Below, one piece after another: positions 27,471 through 36,436 of a stretch of DNA of 64,000 nucleotides (within the stretch, counting starts at the first letter, position 1; the number at the start of each line of letters is the position of its first letter). The notes beneath the pieces were generated by a model. The model was not told where the DNA came from, ran no database searches, and was given only the letters and a program-made list of their open reading frames with translations. The position numbers and the translations under genes are program-made. This stretch comes from JAAYJR01 sp964611525 (GTDB lineage: Bacteria; Bacteroidota; Bacteroidia; Bacteroidales; Prolixibacteraceae), in NCBI GenBank assembly GCA_964611525.1, contig CAZTAL010000067.1:6262-70261 (forward strand). The letters run 5' to 3'.

Positions 27471-27487
27471 AATCAAATAAGATAGGT

Positions 27488-27799
27488 ATGGGAAGTAATA
27501 ATTCCAAAAAGCACAAATGGTATAAAATATTTGTCAATAAATATGTGATTGCCACCTTTTTATTTATGGCATGGATTATTTTTTTTGACGAGCACAGTTT
27601 TATGGGGCATCAGAAAAATAAAGAACGATTAAGTGAGTTAAAAGCACAAAGGGAATATTATATTGAACGAATCGCTATTGACCGGAAAAAACTTAAAGAT
27701 CTTAATGCAGGGAGAGAGCAACTAGAAAGATTTGCAAGGGAGCAATATTTCATGTCAAAACCTGATGAAGATGTATTTATTATATCTGACGAAGAATAA
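27488..27799 (+). CDS. Septum formation initiator, FtsB/DivIC family
   Basis: 103 residues: a short cytoplasmic N-terminus, one membrane segment (KYVIATFLFMAWIIFF, about 17-35), then a periplasmic coiled coil (RLSELKAQREYYIERIAIDRKK) ending in the family motif LERFAREQYFM and an acidic tail. FtsB-like proteins join FtsL and FtsQ to activate septal peptidoglycan synthesis. It is followed by yqgE after 92 bases. The assignment rests on the topology and the AREQYFM motif. Confidence 0.88.
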   Translation: MGSNNSKKHKWYKIFVNKYVIATFLFMAWIIFFDEHSFMGHQKNKERLSELKAQREYYIERIAIDRKKLKDLNAGREQLERFAREQYFMSKPDEDVFIISDEE

Positions 27800-27891
27800 T
27801 ATACCTCCTTCCTCTGAAAAAATTTTCGCATAATTTTTGTAATGTATTAAGCAGTTGTTTGAGGAATTAATGAAATTTCTTATATTGCTTT

Positions 27892-28488
27892 ATGGTTATG
27901 AAAGATAATTTAGACATATTTAAGATCAAGACCAACAATATTTCGCCACAAAAAGGGCGTATACTTATTGCTGAGCCATTTCTGCCAGGCAACTTTTTTA
28001 ACCGTTCGGTAATACTTTTGGTTGCTTACAGCGGTAAAGGAGCAGTGGGTTTTATTCTTAATAAAAAGGTTGACCTTGGTATTCATGATATATTGCCGGG
28101 CTTTCCGGAATTTGAAGGAGATGTTTATCTGGGAGGGCCTGTGGCAACAGATTCTGTATATTTTATTCATAAATTGGGTAAAAAATTACCCGGTAGTATT
28201 CCGGTGCTGGGAAATTTATATTGGGGAGGTGATTTTGATATACTCAAACAGCAAATTACCGCCGGCCTTATAAATTCTGCTGATATACGTTTTTTTGTTG
28301 GTTATTCCGGATGGGATTCCGGTCAGTTGGAAAGAGAAATTAAAGAAGATTCGTGGCTAGTAAACGATGTAGATGAGGAAACTGTAATGCGTGACCTACA
28401 GGAGACATCGTGGGCAGAATTTGTAAAAAAGGTCGGACGTCGCTATACAATGTGGGAGAATTTCCCGGAAAATCCCACAATGAATTAG
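27892..28488 (+). CDS. YqgE/AlgH family protein
   Basis: 198 residues. The family core is clear: GRILIAEPFLPGNFFNRSVI, KGAVGFILNKK, VYLGGPVATDSVYFIH, RFFVGYSGWDSGQLEREI and SWLV. The protein is cytoplasmic and its biochemical function is not established; the old AlgH regulator label is weakly supported. A second in-frame ATG at 27898 is an equally possible start. Its stop codon overlaps that of the convergent aminotransferase gene by four bases, an arrangement that needs no room for a terminator. Confidence 0.92.
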   Translation: MVMKDNLDIFKIKTNNISPQKGRILIAEPFLPGNFFNRSVILLVAYSGKGAVGFILNKKVDLGIHDILPGFPEFEGDVYLGGPVATDSVYFIHKLGKKLPGSIPVLGNLYWGGDFDILKQQITAGLINSADIRFFVGYSGWDSGQLEREIKEDSWLVNDVDEETVMRDLQETSWAEFVKKVGRRYTMWENFPENPTMN

Positions 28489-29312
28489 TTCACTTTTTGT
28501 TTAAGGTATTCATTGATTTCTTTATATATTTCTGCAGAATTATAATGTAGAAATCTTTTATTATCGATCCCCAAAATCCAGTTCATCCCTGTTTGTTCAC
28601 CGACTATAAAGATTTCATCCATTTCCATGAGATCCATTTTTTTAATATTTTCCTGTTCAATGGCATCAATTCCTGTTTTTTTTGCTGCATCAATGACAAT
28701 TTGTCGTAATATGTCTTCATAGCATCCGGACGAGAGAGATGGGGTAATTATTTTTTTATTATTAAGCATAAAAATATTTGCATAAGGGCATTCGCAAACC
28801 ATCTCCTTCTCGTTCAGAATAATTGTATTTTTGCAGTCAGTGCCATGAAGCTGGCCCAGTGCTACATCCCACAGTATCTTATTATAAAAAGAATAATTGT
28901 TGAATTTATTATGGCTATATTTTATCTGATCTGAAAAACAGGTGAGCAGGCCTTTTTCATTAAAAGGAAAATCGAATTCGGTAAAAGATTTGCTGGTAAT
29001 AAGAGTATTTATTTTATTTTTTTTCAGGAAAAATTGAAAATAAATATATCCTGAGCGATAAAATTTATTTTTATTGAGCATCCTTTTCGTCAACCTCATT
29101 AATTCCCTAATATTATTGAATTCATCAGGAACAGGCATGTTTAAAGAATCCAGTTGTTGTAATAATAATTTCATATTTTCAAAAAACAGGGGTATCCCCC
29201 CGAATCCAAACCATATTTTTTGTGAAAGCAGGAATGTATATTCCATTGCCGGAAGCTTTAATCCTGATTCTTCCTTTTTTATTATTTTCCCGTTTAAAAT
29301 AATGAAGGCCAT
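28485..29312 (-). CDS. Class IV (branched-chain/ADCL-like) aminotransferase
   Basis: 275 residues. The fold-type IV PLP signature is present: a probable catalytic lysine in SFYNKILWD (about 144), NTIILNEKEMVCECPYANIFML, ITPSLSSGCYEDILRQ and EIFIVGEQTGMNWI. It resembles 4-amino-4-deoxychorismate lyase and D-amino acid aminotransferases more than IlvE, being short. The substrate cannot be read from sequence. A cysteine in GCYEDILR replaces the usual leucine of GILPGITR. It starts 33 bases after the end of the rhomboid gene, in the same direction. Confidence 0.8.
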   Translation of the reverse strand: MAFIILNGKIIKKEESGLKLPAMEYTFLLSQKIWFGFGGIPLFFENMKLLLQQLDSLNMPVPDEFNNIRELMRLTKRMLNKNKFYRSGYIYFQFFLKKNKINTLITSKSFTEFDFPFNEKGLLTCFSDQIKYSHNKFNNYSFYNKILWDVALGQLHGTDCKNTIILNEKEMVCECPYANIFMLNNKKIITPSLSSGCYEDILRQIVIDAAKKTGIDAIEQENIKKMDLMEMDEIFIVGEQTGMNWILGIDNKRFLHYNSAEIYKEINEYLKQKVN

Positions 29313-29345
29313 AAGGTTAAAAAATAATTTATGCTTATCATATGA

Positions 29346-29957
29346 CTAAAGAAACGAAAATAACTGATCTATAAAGTGTTCGAAAAGTCCCGGCTTTAAT
29401 ATGATTGGATAGACAAAACCAAAAATTGCTCCCAGGAAATGTGCATCATGAGCTATATTATCAGATTTCTGTTTTCCCATTTGATAGGAATAAAAAAGAT
29501 ATCCTATTCCAAATAATATACCAGGTATGGGAATTATGGCAAAGAGATAAAGCATTTCAAGGGGATTAAGAAATATAAAGGAAAACAGGACTGCTGAAAC
29601 GGCTCCCGAGGCGCCGACAGCATTGTAGTAATAGTTGTTTTGATTTTTGATCAGTCCCCATAAATTTGAAATTAGTATTCCACCCAAATACAAAATAATA
29701 AAATATAAAACAGCCTTGTTCCCGAAGAAATAAGAAAAATAATCTTCTACTGCCCTGCCGAAGAAAAAAAGAACGAGCATATTTACAAGCAGGTGAGCCC
29801 ATCCAACATGGATAAAAGCATGCGAGATCAATCTGTAATATTCTTTTTTATGAATAATCAGTGCAGCATTAAACTGCATTTTTTCCATGAGGTTATCATT
29901 TTGAAATGCCATAAACGACATTATTGCGGTCATACCTATTATTAACCATGTAATCAT
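29346..29957 (-). CDS. Rhomboid-family intramembrane serine protease
   Basis: 203 residues with six membrane segments. Catalytic serine lies in GASGAVS and the catalytic histidine in HDAHFLGAIFG. The HAFIHVGWAHLLVNM motif of the L1/TM2 region is also present. It cleaves within the membrane; the substrates are unknown. Its start codon overlaps the last base of holA, so the two are translationally coupled. The pairing of rhomboid and holA has no obvious functional link. Confidence 0.93.
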   Translation of the reverse strand: MITWLIIGMTAIMSFMAFQNDNLMEKMQFNAALIIHKKEYYRLISHAFIHVGWAHLLVNMLVLFFFGRAVEDYFSYFFGNKAVLYFIILYLGGILISNLWGLIKNQNNYYYNAVGASGAVSAVLFSFIFLNPLEMLYLFAIIPIPGILFGIGYLFYSYQMGKQKSDNIAHDAHFLGAIFGFVYPIILKPGLFEHFIDQLFSFL

Positions 29958-30958
29958 CAGTGTAAAATTTTATAGATCATTTCTTTTTGTAATTCAACTG
30001 TTTCAACACTACCGGATGAGCCCAATCCTTTGCTTTTCATATCATATTCCCTTAGAATGCCCATAATCTGGTATAACTTGGAAGGAGAATATTTCTTTGC
30101 TGCTTTAATATATATACCGGCAATAAAAGGGTGCAGATTATATTTTTTCCCGAATCCTTTTTCAGATTTATCTGTCATAAAATGATAAGAGAAAAGTCTG
30201 GAGAAATAAAAAAACAGTCCTGCAATTGTTTTTTGTATCGGATGCATCACAGGATTGGCCCCGAAATAATTAATTATCTGATTAGCCCTGTAAATGTTTC
30301 TTTCACCCAATGCATTTTGTAGTTCAATAATATTATAATTTTTGCTGAAGCCTATATTTTTTTCAATATGTTCTGGTGTTATTTTTTTTGTATTTCCTAT
30401 AGCAATAATAAGCTTCTCCAGTTCATTGACCACCTTACTTAGATCATTACCCAGATGGGCAGTGATGATCTGGGCCGCCTGGGGTGTTATAGAATAATTT
30501 TTTTTGGAAAGATAATTTTCAATCCATGCAGGTAATTTATTGTCGTAAATTTTTTTTGTGGTAAGGATAACACCGTTACTGGAAATACTTTTTACCAGCT
30601 TTGTACGGGCATCTAATTTTTTATATTTGTAATTTATCACAAGCAAAGTCGATGGTGCAGGTTTTTTTGTATATTTTTCAAGGTCCTCAATTTGTTTAAG
30701 GCTTTGTGCTTCTTTAACAATTATCACCTGCCGTTCGGCCATCATGGGAAAACGCAGGGCACTTTCGGCAATTGTCACGGGATCGGAATCTTTACCATAA
30801 AAAACAGTCAGATTAAAATTTTTCTCCTCTTCAGTTAATATGTTTTTTTCAATATAATCAGATATCCTGTCTATAAAATAAGGTTCATCTCCCTGCAAGA
30901 GATAAACAGGATGGTATATCTTTTTTTTGAGGTTTTGAAGAATGGTTTCAAATTCCAT
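29957..30958 (-). CDS. holA: DNA polymerase III delta subunit
   Basis: 333 residues, the normal size. The AAA+-like N-terminal part shows HPVYLLQGDEPYFIDRISDY and RQVIIVKEAQSL; the helical C-terminal region contains LGNDLSKVVNELEKLI and a collar domain. It is the clamp-loader subunit that opens the beta sliding clamp. The delta subunit usually lacks a good P-loop, as here. A -7 promoter element lies about 75 bases upstream, and the gene is divergent from the HsdR-N domain gene. Confidence 0.92.
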   Translation of the reverse strand: MEFETILQNLKKKIYHPVYLLQGDEPYFIDRISDYIEKNILTEEEKNFNLTVFYGKDSDPVTIAESALRFPMMAERQVIIVKEAQSLKQIEDLEKYTKKPAPSTLLVINYKYKKLDARTKLVKSISSNGVILTTKKIYDNKLPAWIENYLSKKNYSITPQAAQIITAHLGNDLSKVVNELEKLIIAIGNTKKITPEHIEKNIGFSKNYNIIELQNALGERNIYRANQIINYFGANPVMHPIQKTIAGLFFYFSRLFSYHFMTDKSEKGFGKKYNLHPFIAGIYIKAAKKYSPSKLYQIMGILREYDMKSKGLGSSGSVETVELQKEMIYKILH

Positions 30959-31033
30959 ATTAATTATTTTTTGTCTGCATTATTAGAAAATTGCACAAGA
31001 ATAGTTTATTTTGTTCATATAAACAGAGCAATA

Positions 31034-31041
31034 CAAAAGTA
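31034..31041 (-). promoter_or_regulatory. -7 promoter element of holA
   Basis: On the minus strand TACTTTTG fits TAnnTTTG, with no clear -33 element. The leader would be about 70 bases. Confidence 0.4.
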
Positions 31042-31098
31042 CATTTTTCCCGGCTTGACTGCTAATATTTGGTGGTAAGTATAACAAAATAAATAGAC

Positions 31099-31545
31099 AT
31101 GGAGATGCAAAAATTGAATTTGCCGTTATATAATTTCAGGATCAAAGAAGTAGATGGTAAAATAAATATCTTTGATACCGTCAGAAAAAAGTTTGTCCCG
31201 CTCACTTCTGAGGAGTGGGTAAGGCAAAATTTTATTAACTATTTGATACGGGAAAAGAGATACCCGGAGTCCCGGATGGCAGTTGAAAAGCAAATTTTGT
31301 TGAACCGTAAGGTTTTTCGTTTTGATCTGCTTGTATACAGGGGAAACGGAGAGCCCTTACTGATAGCTGAATTTAAATCTCCAGATACTAAAATAAACCA
31401 GGGAACATTCGATCAGGTGGTACGTTATAATATGGCACTAAAAGTAAAGATTATTATTGTTTCAAACGGAATACAACATTTTGTTTGTGAAATTGATTAC
31501 CAAACAATGACATATAAATTTCTCAATGAAGTACCTGAGTATTAA
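31099..31545 (+). CDS. HsdR N-terminal-domain nuclease-like protein
   Basis: 148 residues: a stand-alone type I restriction HSDR_N_2 fold with the PD-(D/E)xK-like signature KQILLNRKVFRFDLLVYRG and PLLIAEFKSP (catalytic D and E-x-K). No helicase or specificity gene is near, so it is not a restriction system. Single-domain versions beside holA recur in Bacteroidota, and their role is unknown, possibly DNA repair or replication. Its stop overlaps the convergent acetyltransferase gene by four bases. Confidence 0.87.
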   Translation: MEMQKLNLPLYNFRIKEVDGKINIFDTVRKKFVPLTSEEWVRQNFINYLIREKRYPESRMAVEKQILLNRKVFRFDLLVYRGNGEPLLIAEFKSPDTKINQGTFDQVVRYNMALKVKIIIVSNGIQHFVCEIDYQTMTYKFLNEVPEY

Positions 31546-32069
31546 GCCAGTATTTTCTGGAATAGTAGTTCATCTTTCCATCCGGTAGTCGTTTTAATCC
31601 AGCATTTTTTAATACCCGTCCTTATGAACCCCGATTTTTTAAACAGAGAGATACTGTTTTTATTATCTTCTGCAATATTGGCATATATTTGTTTCATGCC
31701 CAAGGTATTCTGTGCATATTCGCTTAAAGCTTCCAAAGCGTCAGCAGCATAACCCATACCACGATCCCTTATGCTGTTTATAAGTATCCCTACACCTGCG
31801 CGAAGATGATAGGGCTCAAAATCAAAGAGGTCTACCGCACCTACAGCTCTATGTAATTCATTTTCAATGATCAGGCGTAACTGTTTCACTTCATAGATAT
31901 CCTTCACCGAATTTTTTAAATATTCTTTCAGTACATATTTTGAAAATGGTGTGCGTGTATTGCTCAACTCCCATATTTCAGTATTGTTTTCCCAAACATA
32001 GAGTAAATCAAGATCTTCAGGTTCCAGTGGCCGGAGTATTATTTTCCCGGAATTTATCATGTTGCTCAT
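31542..32069 (-). CDS. GNAT-family N-acetyltransferase
   Basis: 175 residues. It has the RimJ/RimL-like pattern: IILRPLEPEDLDLLYVWEN at the N-terminus, a beta4-beta5 core (VGAVDLFDFEPYHLRAGVGI), the acetyl-CoA pyrophosphate loop RDRGMGYAADALEALS (RxxGxG/A) and IAEDNKNSISLFKKSGF. The acetyl acceptor is unknown; spermidine N-acetyltransferase-like enzymes share this pattern. It is four bases downstream of the glycosyltransferase fusion, so the two are probably co-expressed. Confidence 0.9.
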   Translation of the reverse strand: MSNMINSGKIILRPLEPEDLDLLYVWENNTEIWELSNTRTPFSKYVLKEYLKNSVKDIYEVKQLRLIIENELHRAVGAVDLFDFEPYHLRAGVGILINSIRDRGMGYAADALEALSEYAQNTLGMKQIYANIAEDNKNSISLFKKSGFIRTGIKKCWIKTTTGWKDELLFQKILA

Positions 32070-32073
32070 ACAT

Positions 32074-34038
32074 TTAAGATATATTTTTTCTGTCCAGTTT
32101 TTTAAAACTTTTTATCATTATTTCCGCATCGTCAATAATGCTGTAATTTTTGGCATATAAGATATTTAGTTCATGTTTTTTATCAGGGTTGAAATTTTTT
32201 TCGGCAAACATATCTGCAGGGCTAAGCACACCCTGCTTTACTGATGGCAATTCCTGAACTTCTGAGTTTCCATTTGCATAGCCTACCCAGCTTTCCTTGC
32301 CGGACAAAACTTTAAATATGTTTTTTAAAAAATTTATTTTTTCATTAAAAAACCAAATTAATACAGGGCTCATAAAAAGAAATGCCAAAGATGAAAAAAT
32401 ATCGAATACTCTTTTTTTACGGCGGTTTGAAGGACTGGAGATAGCATTTATACGCACTATATATAAATCGCCTGCAGTATGAATGGAATTACTCCCAATT
32501 ATACTTATGCTTTCCGGGGGAGCTATTTTAAAATCTATATCAAGATTGGTCAGGTCGAGCATAGCCTTTATTATATTTGCAGAACTGATGCTGCCTGCAC
32601 AAAAAATGATCTCATCAATATGGTTAATTTTTACAATTTCCCTCAATTGATTTACAGTGCCGATGTAATGTTGCATGGTGTATGAATCATCAGTAGCAAT
32701 GAATCCTGCAAATTCCGAGTCTATTTGGGTTTGCAGGAGTAATTTTTTAACCCGGTTAGCCTCTTCCGGATTGCCGGCGATAGTAATTTTTTTTGTCTTT
32801 TCAAGTGAGAGACCGAAAATTTTGCATTTCATCTGGTGAAAGATCAGTCTGTATAGGATCAGAGAGAAGGCTGCCCATACGGTACCGAGAAGAATGAGAG
32901 CACGCGAGAATCTGTATTTTTCATCTATCAGTGAATAAACGATAAGTACAGATATGGATCCATACAAAATACCCCTGGCAACATTTTTGAGATTTACCGG
33001 TTTTTTATAGCCGCCGGAAAAAAATATAGTTGCAAGCCAGATGAGAATGTAAGCCGGTATAACCACATTTAACAATTCAGGGGCATAATAATCCGGTTCA
33101 TACCTTATATTTTCCCATAAAGGAAAAAGGAAAAGAAATCCTCCATATATAATCAGTCCGTCAATCAGGGGGAGAAAAATATAATTGCTGACGCGCCTGA
33201 GTACTGCCAGAAAGGCATGGAACCAGACAGCCATGTTTATGAATAGTGAGAAAGCGCTTACTTTACCACCTGAAAAGTGTTTCCGGGCAAAAATTATCAT
33301 CGCTTTATAAAAAAATTTTACATAGTTGATCGAACCCTTTTTAGTGCTTTCTCCTTTGTAATGAATAATTGTTGTTCCCGGGAAATAATAATTTTTGTAT
33401 CCTTCTTGTTTTATTCTGTATGAGAGATCGATATCCTCTCCATACATAAAAAAATTTTCATCCAGCAGTCCGGTTTTTTCAAAAATTTCTTTTCTGATGA
33501 GCATAAAAGCTCCTGCAAGCACATCCACTTCATGGATTTTGTTTTCATCAAGATATGAAAGATGGTATCTGCCAAACCTGCGGGATTTTGGAAATAATTC
33601 TGAAAGTCCGAACATCTTGCTGAAAGCTACCCATGGAGTTGGCAATCCGCGCTTTGATTCCGGAAGGAAATTTCCTTTCCCATCTATCATTTTTACCCCT
33701 AGTGCACCGGCATCGGGATGATCCTCCATAAATCCCGTCACTTTTGAGAAAGTATCCTCTTCAACCATAGTGTCGGGATTAAGAAGCAGAATATATTTAC
33801 CTTTTGCTTTTTTTATTGCCTGGTTGTTGGCTTTTGAGAAACCCAGATTTTTTTTGTTTTCTATAAGATTTATTTGTGGAAATTTCTCACGTATCAATTG
33901 CGTTGATCCGTCTACCGAATTATTGTCAACAACGAAAATTTCAACATCCATATTTTTTGAAGCTTTAATTACTGAGTGCAGGCATTGCTCCAAAAAATGT
34001 TTGACGTTATAGTTTACAATAATTACTGAAAGTTTCAT
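32074..34038 (-). CDS. Glycosyltransferase family 2 fused to a degenerate polyprenyl-phosphate sugar transferase
   Basis: 654 residues. Residues 1-240 are a GT2 domain (MKLSVIIVNYNVKHFLEQCL, VDNNSVDGSTQLI, a metal-binding-type NPDT motif, EDIDLSYRIKQEGY). About five membrane helices follow (250-405). Then comes a Rossmann-like CoA_binding_3 region (KKITIAGNPEEANRVKKLL) and a C-terminal part resembling the PF02397 sugar transferase: RKKRVFDIFSSLAFLFMSPV, SWVGYANG, VKQGVLSP, LNILYAKNYSIIDDAEIM. The arginine-rich catalytic stretch (with the usual QxRxG and fRSM motifs) seems missing, so the tail is probably not active. It likely acts in cell-surface glycan assembly. Confidence 0.8.
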   Translation of the reverse strand: MKLSVIIVNYNVKHFLEQCLHSVIKASKNMDVEIFVVDNNSVDGSTQLIREKFPQINLIENKKNLGFSKANNQAIKKAKGKYILLLNPDTMVEEDTFSKVTGFMEDHPDAGALGVKMIDGKGNFLPESKRGLPTPWVAFSKMFGLSELFPKSRRFGRYHLSYLDENKIHEVDVLAGAFMLIRKEIFEKTGLLDENFFMYGEDIDLSYRIKQEGYKNYYFPGTTIIHYKGESTKKGSINYVKFFYKAMIIFARKHFSGGKVSAFSLFINMAVWFHAFLAVLRRVSNYIFLPLIDGLIIYGGFLFLFPLWENIRYEPDYYAPELLNVVIPAYILIWLATIFFSGGYKKPVNLKNVARGILYGSISVLIVYSLIDEKYRFSRALILLGTVWAAFSLILYRLIFHQMKCKIFGLSLEKTKKITIAGNPEEANRVKKLLLQTQIDSEFAGFIATDDSYTMQHYIGTVNQLREIVKINHIDEIIFCAGSISSANIIKAMLDLTNLDIDFKIAPPESISIIGSNSIHTAGDLYIVRINAISSPSNRRKKRVFDIFSSLAFLFMSPVLIWFFNEKINFLKNIFKVLSGKESWVGYANGNSEVQELPSVKQGVLSPADMFAEKNFNPDKKHELNILYAKNYSIIDDAEIMIKSFKKLDRKNIS

Positions 34039-34227
34039 TTATCTGCAAAGAATATATTTAAAAATCAAATATAAATATTAACAGGACGCTTAAGTCGTGA
34101 TTATTACCAACATGTGGCTATAATAAGTTTTTATTAATGTCACCGAATTATTCCCTCGAAATTATAAATCTTATATATTCTGTTGGCTGTATTATGTTTG
34201 TACCCTAAAATGTAAAAAAGTTTAAAA

Positions 34228-34854
34228 TTATTTTCCCATTGAATTTTCATAAAGCACCCTGTTAATGAGCGAGCGTCCGAGGGTGATCTCATCGGCATAT
34301 TCAAGATCATCACCTACGGCAATGCCCCGGGAAAGGGTAGTAACCTTCACCGGTTTTTCTTTTAGTTTTCTGTAAATATAAAAATTTGTTGTATCGCCTT
34401 CCATGGTGGTTGGCAGGGCAAGGATTATTTCATTTATTTCTTTATTTCCTGCCCGTTCTATAAGCGAGTCTATTTCCAGGTCATCAGGGGCGATGCCGTC
34501 GACCGGCGAAATTACACCTCCCAATACATGATACAATCCATTATATTGGTTTGTATTTTCAAAAAGCATAACGTCACGAATATTTTCTACTACGCATATT
34601 ATTGATCTGTTTCTATCCGGATTGGCACATATCTGGCAGATTTCACGGTCTGATATATTATGACATATTTTGCATTTTTTTACCTCGTTTTTCAGATTGA
34701 CCAGGCTTTGTGCAAATGTCAAAACTTCCTGTTTATCCTGACGCAGTAAATGCAGTACCATTCTCAGTGCACTTTTTCTGCCGATACCTGGTAGTTTGGA
34801 AAATTCGTTTACCGCTTTTTCCAGTAGCCGTGACGGATATTTATCTATGTTCAT
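34228..34854 (-). CDS. recR: Recombination protein RecR
   Basis: 208 residues. It has the helix-hairpin-helix region (EFSKLPGIGRKSALRMV), a four-cysteine zinc motif (CKICHNISDREICQIC), the Toprim domain (ICVVENIRDVMLFENT, GVISPVDGI) and a C-terminal Walker-B-like segment (VTTLSRGIAVGDDLEYADE). RecR forms a ring that helps RecO load RecA at gapped DNA. It starts 12 bases after the malic enzyme gene, in one likely operon. Confidence 0.97.
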   Translation of the reverse strand: MNIDKYPSRLLEKAVNEFSKLPGIGRKSALRMVLHLLRQDKQEVLTFAQSLVNLKNEVKKCKICHNISDREICQICANPDRNRSIICVVENIRDVMLFENTNQYNGLYHVLGGVISPVDGIAPDDLEIDSLIERAGNKEINEIILALPTTMEGDTTNFYIYRKLKEKPVKVTTLSRGIAVGDDLEYADEITLGRSLINRVLYENSMGK

Positions 34855-34866
34855 TTTTTTATTTCT

Positions 34867-36156
34867 TTAATAATTTTTATTGCTCCGGTCAAGACGGTTT
34901 GCCAGTTCATCTTTATAAGCTGCCCAGTCTTTAACAGGTTTTTGGGCAACTCCTGTTTCCATGGCTGCCATGGCTACAGCGCTTGAAACAGTTGTAATGA
35001 GCCTGGGATCAAAAGGTTTGGGAATAAGATAATCCTTGCCGAACACAATATTTTTTGTATTATAAGCACGGGCAACTATTTCGGGAACATACTCTTTGGC
35101 CAGATTGGCCAAAGCTTTTGCTGCCGCTATTTTCATTTCCTCGTTAATATCGGTTGCGCGGACATCGAGAGCACCCCGGAAGATAAAGGGGAATCCCAGT
35201 ACGTTGTTTATCTGGTTGGGGTAATCACTTCTTCCGGTGGCCATTATTACATCATTACGGGCTGCAATAGCATCTTCATAGGATATTTCGGGATCTGGAT
35301 TTGCAAGTGCAAAAACTATGGGGTCTTTGTTCATAGACTGTATCATTTTTTTCGATACAATACCACCTGTGGAAAGTCCAAGGAATATATCCGAACCTTT
35401 AATGGCTTCCTCAAGTGTGCTGACATTCTGTTTCGTTATAAATTGTTTTTTAATATCATTAAGTCCGTTGCGTGATCGATTAAGAACTCCTTTGCTGTCG
35501 CACATTATTATATTTTCCGGTCTAACGCCAAGACTTATATATAAACGTGCGCATGAAACAGCTGCGGCACCAGCCCCACTTATCACCACTTTTACCTTTT
35601 CAATCGATTTGCCGTTAATATCAAGGGCATTCAGCAATCCGGCTGCCGATATTATAGCTGTTCCATGCTGGTCGTCATGAAAGACAGGAATGTCAAGCTC
35701 TTTTTTTAGTGCGGTCTCAATTTGAAAGCACTCGGGGGCTTTTATATCCTCAAGATTTATTCCACCAAAACCGGGAGCAACAGCTTTAACAATTTTTATA
35801 AATTTTTCGGGATTTTTTTCATTGACTTCAATGTCGAATACATCAATGTCGGAAAAGATTTTAAATAGCAATCCCTTTCCTTCCATGACAGGCTTGCCGG
35901 CTTCCTGCCCAATATCACCGAGTCCGAGTACTGCCGTACAATTGGATATTACTGCTACGAGGTTCCCTTTAGCCGTGTATCTGTAAACATTATTAATGTC
36001 CTTTTTTATCTCAAGACAGGGCTGGGCTACACCGGGAGTATATGCCAGTGATAAATCATGCTGGGTATAATGAGGTTTGGTTGGTATTACTTCAATTTTC
36101 CCCGGCCTGTTATTTTCATGATAGCTCAATGCCTCTTTACGGCTGATTTTTGACAT
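34867..36156 (-). CDS. Malic enzyme (oxaloacetate-decarboxylating), short form
   Basis: 429 residues. N-terminal malic domain: YTPGVAQPCLEI, GNLVAVISNCTAVLGLGDIG, VFHDDQHGTAIISAAGLLNA. NAD-binding domain: VVISGAGAAAVSCARLY, and the ATGRSDYPNQINNVLGFPFIFRGALDVRA segment. Conserved catalytic K and metal-site E/D are in EGKGLLFKIFSDIDVFDIE and NLEDIKAPECF. It oxidises malate to pyruvate and CO2. The sequence is MaeB-like, but the phosphotransacetylase-like C-terminal domain common in that family is absent, and the protein stops in the linker (DWAAYKDEL). Confidence 0.94.
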   Translation of the reverse strand: MSKISRKEALSYHENNRPGKIEVIPTKPHYTQHDLSLAYTPGVAQPCLEIKKDINNVYRYTAKGNLVAVISNCTAVLGLGDIGQEAGKPVMEGKGLLFKIFSDIDVFDIEVNEKNPEKFIKIVKAVAPGFGGINLEDIKAPECFQIETALKKELDIPVFHDDQHGTAIISAAGLLNALDINGKSIEKVKVVISGAGAAAVSCARLYISLGVRPENIIMCDSKGVLNRSRNGLNDIKKQFITKQNVSTLEEAIKGSDIFLGLSTGGIVSKKMIQSMNKDPIVFALANPDPEISYEDAIAARNDVIMATGRSDYPNQINNVLGFPFIFRGALDVRATDINEEMKIAAAKALANLAKEYVPEIVARAYNTKNIVFGKDYLIPKPFDPRLITTVSSAVAMAAMETGVAQKPVKDWAAYKDELANRLDRSNKNY

Positions 36157-36374
36157 AGAAATATATTTTTTTGTGAGGATAAAGATAAGAAATAATGAGC
36201 ATTTCCAATATTGGCTGGCAATATAGAACTGTAATAGATTTTAATTTCAGATTTTCAGGTTTAAATAAAAGTGATTTTTATAATAATATAAAAGATTCAT
36301 ATATAATCATTTATATCTTTTATTTATTGAATGTTTGTGAGATATTCTTGTTTTTTGACTTTTCAGATCAGTCT

Positions 36375-36382
36375 TAATTTTG
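36375..36382 (+). promoter_or_regulatory. -7 promoter element of the trehalose gene
   Basis: TAATTTTG fits TAnnTTTG. A TTTG at 36354-36357 lies 17 bases upstream, slightly short of the usual spacing. The leader would be about 48 bases. Confidence 0.5.
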
Positions 36383-36436
36383 AGATTTAATATATTTTCC
36401 GTATAATTATTATTACACAAAAAAAGATATAAAGCT

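Larger units (their letters stand above)
27146..27487. other. Intergenic region between the kinase and ftsB-like genes
   Basis: A 342-base divergent gap without a gene. It holds a compound hairpin (27212-27243) and a -7 promoter element for the plus-strand gene (27463-27470). The remainder is AT-rich with no further structure recognised. Confidence 0.5.

Noticed and set aside
31099..31545. Restriction-modification system.
   Set aside because: Only a solo HsdR N-terminal domain is present, with no methylase, specificity or helicase gene.
36195..36377. Plus-strand frame of 60 codons before the trehalose gene.
   Set aside because: It is hydrophobic and AT-driven, overlaps the probable promoter at 36375, and shows no domain.
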